From Acidimicrobiales bacterium (GTDB taxonomy: Bacteria > Actinomycetota > Acidimicrobiia > Acidimicrobiales > RAAP-2): DNA of 5,865 bases. The notes beneath the pieces were generated by a model, which was not told the origin of the DNA, ran no database searches, and was given only the letters and a program-made list of their open reading frames with translations. Below are positions 1 to 3,443 of the stretch, in pieces (positions within the stretch are counted from its first letter, which is position 1; every line of letters starts with the position of its first letter). The position numbers and the translations under genes were made by a program. Location: positions 1 through 5,865 of the forward strand of contig JASHWO010000172.1 of the NCBI GenBank assembly GCA_030044045.1, given 5' to 3'.

Positions 1-12
1 ATCGTCCCGGAG

Positions 13-150
13 CCTACCGGCGCTCGGTGCGGCGGCCAGGTTGGCTGCGGCACACGGCCTGACCCGCTGAGAGCTGCTGCCTTCCGACCCTGACTCGGTT
101 CACGGGCGGCCGTTGCGCAGGACCCAGCCGCCGCACCCAGCGACGGTAGG
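13..150 (-). ncRNA. ffs: Small bacterial signal recognition particle RNA (4.5S)
   Basis: RNA scaffold of the signal recognition particle; it binds Ffh and helps deliver nascent membrane and secreted proteins to FtsY. Read on the minus strand, the conserved apical domain is clear: CAGGGTCGGAAGGCAGCAGC, with the GGAA tetraloop at 85-82, close to the E. coli motif CAGGTCCGGAAGGAAGCAGC. The arms pair into the long rod typical of this RNA: GGTGCGGCGGC (137-127) with GCCGCCGCACC (36-26), then CGCT (142-139) with AGCG (24-21) and CCTACCG (150-144) with CGGTAGG (19-13), separated by single mismatches. I took the ends of this helix as the limits; a covariance model may call a shorter core (about 25-138). 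No Alu domain is seen, so it is the small type. The identity is firm; the exact ends are not. Confidence 0.88.
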
Positions 151-168
151 GGGCACATGGTAGCCCCC
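149..168. repeat. Hairpin in the SRP RNA / tRNA-Ser divergent gap
   Basis: A perfect inverted repeat, GGGGGC (149-154) and GCCCCC (163-168) around an 8-nt loop. It lies between the divergent SRP RNA and tRNA-Ser genes and covers the region where both promoters should be. It could form in DNA or in a longer transcript, but with six G:C pairs in very GC-rich sequence it may have no function. Confidence 0.4.
157..162 (-). promoter_or_regulatory. Possible -10 element for the SRP RNA
   Basis: On the minus strand this reads TACCAT, matching the TATAAT consensus at the four most conserved positions (T1, A2, A5, T6). A start seven bases downstream would fall at about 150, exactly where the terminal helix of the SRP RNA begins. 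No good -35 hexamer is visible at the usual spacing, so the call rests on position and a short motif. Confidence 0.3.
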
Positions 169-179
169 GGCCGTCGGAC

Positions 180-185
180 TAGCCT
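180..185 (+). promoter_or_regulatory. Possible -10 element for tRNA-Ser(GGA)-tadA
   Basis: TAGCCT fits the loose actinobacterial -10 pattern TAnnnT and sits ten bases before the first base of the tRNA, a sensible distance for a stable-RNA promoter. There is no recognisable -35 hexamer. Weak, by position only. Confidence 0.22.
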
Positions 186-194
186 GTGCGCCCC

Positions 195-282
195 GGAGGC
201 GTGCGAGAGCGGCCGAATCGGCACGACTGGAAATCGTGTGTGGGGCAACCCACCGTGGGTTCAAATCCCACCGCCTCCGCCA
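195..282 (+). tRNA. tRNA-Ser, anticodon GGA, 3' CCA encoded
   Basis: A complete class II tRNA. Acceptor GGAGGCG (195-201) pairs with CGCCTCC (272-278), with discriminator G279 as usual for tRNA-Ser. The anticodon stem CACGA/TCGTG holds loop CTGGAAA with anticodon GGA at 229-231, reading UCC and UCU codons. A long variable arm (TGGGG/CCCA pairing, about 240-251) is the serine hallmark. The T arm is GTGGG-TTCAAAT-CCCAC at 255-271. CCA is genomically encoded at 280-282, unlike in the second serine tRNA of this window. The tadA start codon follows two bases later, so the two probably share a transcript. Confidence 0.96.
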
Positions 283-284
283 CG

Positions 285-740
285 ATGTCGAGCCACGAAC
301 CGGCCATGCGCCTGGCCCTGGCCGAGGCGGCCCTCGCCCCTGCCCACGGGGACGTCCCGGTGGGGGCGGTCGTCCTGGTCGGGGACCGGGTGGTGGCCTC
401 TCGCCACAACGAGCGAGAGCGGCGGCGCGACCCGACGGCCCACGCCGAGCTGCTGGCCCTGCAGGACGCCGCGGGCGCCCTCGGGGGCTGGCGACTGGAG
501 GAGGCGACCCTGGTGGTCACCCTGGAGCCCTGCCCCATGTGCGCCGGCGCCCTGGTGGCCTCCCGGGCGGCCCGCCTGGTCTTCGGGGCGCCCGATCTGA
601 AGGCCGGCGCCTGCGGCTCCCTCTACAACCTCTGCGCCGACCCCCGGCTGAACCACGAGCTGGCGGTGGAGGGGGGCGTGCTCGCCGGCGCCTGCGGCGA
701 CCTGTTGCGGACGTTCTTCGCCGGCCGGCGGCCGGGGTAG
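285..740 (+). CDS. tadA: tRNA-specific adenosine deaminase TadA
   Basis: Cytoplasmic zinc enzyme of the cytidine deaminase fold that converts the wobble adenosine 34 of tRNA-Arg(ACG) to inosine, so that one tRNA reads CGU, CGC and CGA. The 151-residue product has the family's full length. The catalytic motif is HAE (zinc ligand H53, proton shuttle E55) and the second zinc site is PCPMCAG (C83, C86). The N-terminal GDVPVGAVV segment (22-30) and the C-terminal GSLYNL segment (111-116), with N123-H124 downstream, are typical TadA. The reading frame stays open upstream through the tRNA gene, so I placed the start at the first ATG after the tRNA; ATG 306 (Met8) is an alternative. No Shine-Dalgarno is seen before either, and tRNA 3' processing would leave a nearly leaderless message. 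Its position between two tRNA genes fits its role. Confidence 0.93.
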   Translation: MSSHEPAMRLALAEAALAPAHGDVPVGAVVLVGDRVVASRHNERERRRDPTAHAELLALQDAAGALGGWRLEEATLVVTLEPCPMCAGALVASRAARLVFGAPDLKAGACGSLYNLCADPRLNHELAVEGGVLAGACGDLLRTFFAGRRPG

Positions 741-750
741 CCTCTCCCCC

Positions 751-835
751 GGAGGCGTGCGAGAGCGGCCGAATCGGACGGTCTCGAAAACCGTTGTACC
801 TCCGGGTACCGTGGGTTCAAATCCCACCGCCTCCG
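751..835 (+). tRNA. tRNA-Ser, anticodon CGA
   Basis: A class II tRNA. Acceptor GGAGGCG (751-757) pairs with CGCCTCC (828-834), with discriminator G835. The anticodon stem ACGGT/ACCGT encloses loop CTCGAAA, with anticodon CGA at 785-787 reading UCG. A long variable arm (TACC..GGTA pairing, about 797-808) marks it as serine. The gene begins ten bases after the tadA stop, so it is probably co-transcribed. CCA is not encoded (CGG follows) and must be added after processing. Its first 27 and last 28 bases match the upstream tRNA-Ser(GGA) exactly; only the anticodon and variable arms differ. Confidence 0.96.
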
Positions 836-846
836 CGGTGCGGGCC

Positions 847-886
847 CGGGGCCCCGCGGGCCTGGCGGCCCGGCCACGGGGCCCCG
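847..886 (+). terminator. Long GC hairpin after tRNA-Ser(CGA), probable terminator
   Basis: The palindromic 10-mer CGGGGCCCCG occurs at 847-856 and again at 877-886, so the two copies pair fully with each other. Nested inside is CGGGCC (857-862) with GGCCCG (867-872) around a TGGC loop. The whole forms a rod of 16 G:C pairs with one 4-nt bulge, 11 bases after the tRNA 3' end. There is no T tract, which is common for actinobacterial terminators. The role as terminator is inferred from position and stability. Confidence 0.55.
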
Positions 887-952
887 GCGGCTCGCCGTCC
901 GGCTCCAACCCCTGGTCACGGTGGTGACGGGCCGACCACCGCCCGCGGCCAC

Positions 953-958
953 TACCAT
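953..958 (+). promoter_or_regulatory. Possible -10 element for the small charged-protein gene
   Basis: TACCAT matches TATAAT at T1, A2, A5 and T6, and is the same hexamer proposed for the SRP RNA. It would give a leader of about 100 bases. There is no clear -35 at the expected distance. An overlapping TTGACC (958-963) could instead be a -35, but nothing like a -10 lies 16-18 bases after it. Confidence 0.22.
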
Positions 959-1053
959 TGACCGGTCCGTCGGCACCGACGATCGGCAGCCGGCGTCCTC
1001 GCCACCGATGGGCATGGCGGCGCGCCCGGCGGAGCCGAGCACCGGCGGCACGG

Positions 1054-1059
1054 AAGGAG
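1054..1059 (+). promoter_or_regulatory. Ribosome binding site deciding the start at 1068
   Basis: AAGGAG lies eight bases before ATG 1068, which is ideal spacing. It is only two bases before ATG 1062, and the GTG at 1059 overlaps it. It therefore favours 1068, although the open frame extends upstream to 921. Confidence 0.7.
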
Positions 1060-1067
1060 TGATGCGC

Positions 1068-1334
1068 ATGGCACGGACGCGGTCGACCTTCGGCAAGCTC
1101 CAACGTGACCAGGCGAAGCGGGCGAAGGCCCGGGCCAAGCAGGAGGACCGCGCCGCCCGGCGTGAGGAGCGCGGGGAACGCGGCGAGGCCGACGGCATCC
1201 GGCCGGCGGAGGACCAGGAGGCGCTGCTCGAACAGTTCGCCCGCCTCCACCAGGATCTGTCCGACGGCCGCATCTCCCTGGAGGACTTCGAGGTCCGCCA
1301 GGAGGAGCTCCGGAACAGGCTCCAGGTCGACTGA
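1068..1334 (+). CDS. Small highly charged protein with SHOCT-like C-terminus
   Basis: An 88-residue protein of unknown function. Residues 1-40 are dominated by Arg, Lys, Glu and Ala (for example the KRAKARAK stretch near 17-24, then alternating Arg and Glu) and should form a basic helix, possibly coiled coil or nucleic-acid binding. Residues 50-86 are acidic and helical; LARLH-like and DGRISLEDFEVRQEEL patterns (about 57-81) resemble the SHOCT motif, a short C-terminal helix pair that often helps oligomerisation. There is no signal peptide, membrane segment or cysteine. The start was chosen from AAGGAG eight bases upstream; the 49 extra codons available upstream have low-complexity content and no RBS. 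It stands alone between a tRNA cluster and a convergent operon. Similar short Lys/Arg-rich proteins are widespread and uncharacterised. Confidence 0.72.
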   Translation: MARTRSTFGKLQRDQAKRAKARAKQEDRAARREERGERGEADGIRPAEDQEALLEQFARLHQDLSDGRISLEDFEVRQEELRNRLQVD

Positions 1335-1338
1335 CTGC

Positions 1339-1357
1339 TGGGCCCGCCTGGGGCCCA
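1339..1357 (+). terminator. Hairpin after the small charged-protein gene
   Basis: TGGGCCC (1339-1345) and GGGCCCA (1351-1357) pair perfectly around a 5-nt loop, starting four bases after the TGA stop. There is no T tract. Placement immediately behind the gene makes it the likely terminator of the rightward transcript. Confidence 0.5.
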
Positions 1358-1390
1358 CTGGGAGCCACCTGGATGGCAGCCTCCTCCGGT

Positions 1391-1413
1391 GCGTGGGGAC
1401 CCCAACCCCACGC
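1391..1413 (-). terminator. Hairpin after the leftward operon
   Basis: GCGTGGGG (1391-1398) and CCCCACGC (1406-1413) pair perfectly over eight bases around a 7-nt loop. On the minus strand it begins ten bases after the stop of the MBL-fold gene, which ends the leftward gene run. There is no T tract. Likely terminator of that transcript; it could also act on rightward readthrough. Confidence 0.55.
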
Positions 1414-1423
1414 CCGGCCGTGG

Positions 1424-2332
1424 TCACCCCGCCTCCCGGTGCTCCAGCCAGCGCCGGAGGCCGGCGGCGTTCGAGTGCACCCCGTTCATGATCTCCAGCT
1501 TCTCCCGATGCTCCGGGGCCACCTCCCCCACCGCCGGGTCGAACCGCTCGGCGAGCGCCTCGGCCACGTCACGGCCCTCCCGGAAGGCCCGCTCGGCCGT
1601 CTCCGCCCACTGCCGGAGGGTGCCCTCGGCCTCGGCCAGCAGCTCCTGCGGCTCGGGGAGGAGCCCGTAGTGGGCCAGGGCGATGCCTGAAGGGCGCCGC
1701 TCGGCGAAGCGCCGGAGGGAGTGCAGCGCCTGGTCGAGATCGAAGTCGGGCGGCGGGGTGGACGGGCGCAGGATCCCGGCGTCGGGGAGCCGCACCCCGA
1801 CGGCGTCGCCGGCGAAGAGGATCCCGCTGGCCGAGTCGTGCAACCCCACGTGGTGCTTGGCGTGCCCCGGGGAGTCCACCGCCACCAGCACCCGGTCCGG
1901 CCCCACCCGGATCTCCTCGCCGTCGGCCAGCACGTGCAGCCGCTCCGCCGGGGTGGGCTCCAGGCGACCGTAGAGGGAGTCGAGCAACGGGCCGTAGACC
2001 TGGGCGGCCGAGTCCACCAACCGGGTCGGGTCGGCCAGGTGCCGGGCCCCCTTCTCGTGGACGTACACCGTGGCCTCGGGGAAGGCCCGGGCCACGTCCC
2101 CCACCCCGCCGGCGTGGTCGAGGTGGATGTGGGTGACCACCACCCCCGCCAGATCCTGTGGCCCGAGCCCCAGCGCGGCCAGGGCGTCGAGCAGGACCGG
2201 GACCGAGGACTGGCTGCCCGTCTCCACCAGTACCGGGGCCGGGCCCTCCACCAGGTAGCCGGCAGTGACCCGCTGCCATCCCCCGAGCAGGGTGTCGATC
2301 TCCAGCACCCCCGGGACGATGGCCGTGGTCAC
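1424..2332 (-). CDS. Metallo-beta-lactamase-fold hydrolase
   Basis: A 302-residue soluble hydrolase of the MBL superfamily. All metal-binding motifs are visible: THIHLDHAGG with H68, H70, D72 and H73; SPGHAKHH with H157; FAGDAVG with D176; and AHYG with H221. This is the glyoxalase II-like dinuclear pattern. The C-terminal 75 residues are helical and Glu/Arg rich, as in MBL hydrolases with a helical cap or tail. The GTG start overlaps the TGA of the upstream glucose dehydrogenase in the sequence GTGA, with GGAGG seven bases upstream inside that gene, so translation is probably coupled. The substrate is unknown; thioester, lactone and phosphoester hydrolysis all occur in the superfamily. The context suggests a lactone or another product of sugar oxidation, but that is inference. 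The frame stays open far upstream only because of GC bias. Confidence 0.88.
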   Translation of the reverse strand: MTTAIVPGVLEIDTLLGGWQRVTAGYLVEGPAPVLVETGSQSSVPVLLDALAALGLGPQDLAGVVVTHIHLDHAGGVGDVARAFPEATVYVHEKGARHLADPTRLVDSAAQVYGPLLDSLYGRLEPTPAERLHVLADGEEIRVGPDRVLVAVDSPGHAKHHVGLHDSASGILFAGDAVGVRLPDAGILRPSTPPPDFDLDQALHSLRRFAERRPSGIALAHYGLLPEPQELLAEAEGTLRQWAETAERAFREGRDVAEALAERFDPAVGEVAPEHREKLEIMNGVHSNAAGLRRWLEHREAG

Positions 2333-3375
2333 GAGGCGACCTCCACCACCACCTTCACGTCGTCGGGCTGGCGCTGCAGTGCCTGCTCCCAGCCGTCCAG
2401 CGGCACCCGCCGGCTCACCAGCCGGCCCAGCCACTCCCGGTCGGCCCGGGCCAGCGCCTCGGCGCCGGCCTCGTAGTGCCGGCGGTTGGCGTTCACCGAG
2501 CCCACCACCGACTCGTTCTCCAGCACCATGGTGCGGTTCAGGGCGCCCTCGTCCACCTGGACTGCCCGCCCGCCCGACGACACCCCGGTCAGGCACACCA
2601 CGCCACCCGGCCCCACGTGCTCCATGGCGTCGAGCACCAGCGAGGACACGCCGGTGCACTCGACGATCACGTCGGCGTCGGGGCAGGCATCGGGGATCGA
2701 CCCGGTGTGGTAGCTGGCGCCGAGCGCCCGCACCAGGTCGGGCTTGAGCCCCTCGGCCATCTGGTCGATCACGTGGACCTCCAGGCCACGCTGCACCCCG
2801 ATCAGGGCGGCCAGCAGGCCGATCGGCCCGGCCCCGGTCACCACCGCCTTGGTCGGCGCCCAGTGGGCCCGGCCGCCGATCCGGTCCACCTGCTCCCAGG
2901 CCTTGGCCACCACGCTGGTGGGCTCGAGGAGCACCCCCAGCAGCCCGAGCGACGGGTCCACCTTCACCAGGAATTCCGGGGTGATGCGGTACCGCTCGGA
3001 GAGGTAGCCGTCGTGCTCCTTGATCCCCCGCTCGGTGTACTGCCCGTTCCGGCAGAAGTCCCACTCACCCACGGCGCAGTTCCCGCAGGGCACCGGATCC
3101 GGACGGCGGACGATGCCCACCACCAGGTCGCCGGAGACCACCGGCCCGCCGGGCGGCGCCTCCAGCACCCGACCCAGCGACTCGTGCCCCAGCACCAGCC
3201 GCTCCCGGCCGGGCGGCGCCCACCCGTACTGGCCGGAGAGGATCTCCACGTCGGTGCCGCAGATGCCCACGGCCACCGTCTCCACCAGCACCGGCCCGTC
3301 CTCTTCGGGCGGCTCGCCCACGTCGGACAGCTCGGCCGACCCCTGCTGCAGGGGTACCACGGTCAGGGCTTTCAT
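2329..3375 (-). CDS. Glucose 1-dehydrogenase, zinc-dependent MDR family
   Basis: A 348-residue medium-chain dehydrogenase/reductase resembling archaeal and actinobacterial glucose 1-dehydrogenases, which oxidise beta-D-glucose to gluconolactone with NAD(P)+. The catalytic domain has GICGTD (C39), GHE (H64, E65) and LLEP (E151), matching the Cys/Asp-His-Glu zinc site of this subgroup. GIVRRPDPVPC and the WDFCRNGQYTERGIKEHDGY region (105-124) are characteristic of glucose dehydrogenase rather than alcohol dehydrogenase. The structural lobe shows C97, C100 and C108, but Gly103 stands where MDR enzymes usually have another cysteine. The Rossmann motif is GAGPIG (181-186), and D204 at the end of the second strand suggests NAD+ rather than NADP+. 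The start is set by a strong purine-rich RBS. It lies 57 bases after the GH15 gene and overlaps the MBL gene by four. Confidence 0.88.
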   Translation of the reverse strand: MKALTVVPLQQGSAELSDVGEPPEEDGPVLVETVAVGICGTDVEILSGQYGWAPPGRERLVLGHESLGRVLEAPPGGPVVSGDLVVGIVRRPDPVPCGNCAVGEWDFCRNGQYTERGIKEHDGYLSERYRITPEFLVKVDPSLGLLGVLLEPTSVVAKAWEQVDRIGGRAHWAPTKAVVTGAGPIGLLAALIGVQRGLEVHVIDQMAEGLKPDLVRALGASYHTGSIPDACPDADVIVECTGVSSLVLDAMEHVGPGGVVCLTGVSSGGRAVQVDEGALNRTMVLENESVVGSVNANRRHYEAGAEALARADREWLGRLVSRRVPLDGWEQALQRQPDDVKVVVEVAS

Positions 3376-3380
3376 CCAGT

Positions 3381-3390
3381 CCTCCTCCTC
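3381..3390 (-). promoter_or_regulatory. Strong ribosome binding site of glucose dehydrogenase
   Basis: GAGGAGGAGG on the minus strand, five bases before ATG 3375. It is the strongest Shine-Dalgarno of the window and contrasts with the weak one of the GH15 gene upstream, which suggests the dehydrogenase is translated more efficiently than the hydrolase. Confidence 0.75.
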
Positions 3391-3412
3391 GACGTCTCCC
3401 GGCGTGCTGCCG

Positions 3413-3443
3413 CGTCAGGTGGCACCGGCACGTCAGGTGGCAC
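3413..3443. repeat. 13-bp tandem direct repeat at the GH15 stop codon
   Basis: CGTCAGGTGGCAC occurs at 3413-3425 and 3431-3443 with a period of 18. On the minus strand the upstream copy contains the GH15 stop codon with its last two residues (Ala-Thr-stop) and the second copy lies just downstream. It looks like a small local duplication of the gene's end. Confidence 0.7.

Noticed and set aside
186..284. N-terminal extension of TadA from an upstream ATG
   Set aside because: These 33 codons lie almost entirely within the tRNA-Ser(GGA) gene, and TadA homology starts after 285.
195..835. The duplicated tRNA-Ser ends as attachment sites of an integrated element
   Set aside because: The only gene between them is tadA, a housekeeping gene expected there; there is no integrase and both tRNAs are intact.
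921..1067. 49 extra N-terminal residues for the small charged protein
   Set aside because: The stretch has low-complexity Pro/Ala/Gly content and no RBS, while AAGGAG is ideally placed for ATG 1068.
261..1427. Long minus-strand open frames across tadA, both tRNAs and the small gene
   Set aside because: They run antisense through two tRNA genes and a conserved enzyme and show no recognisable motif.
1424..3064. Apparent 546-residue fusion with a long N-terminal extension on the MBL-fold protein
   Set aside because: The extension is the wrong frame of the glucose dehydrogenase gene and is Gly/Arg/Ala-rich. The GTG at 2332 with GGAGG upstream gives a normal-length MBL protein.
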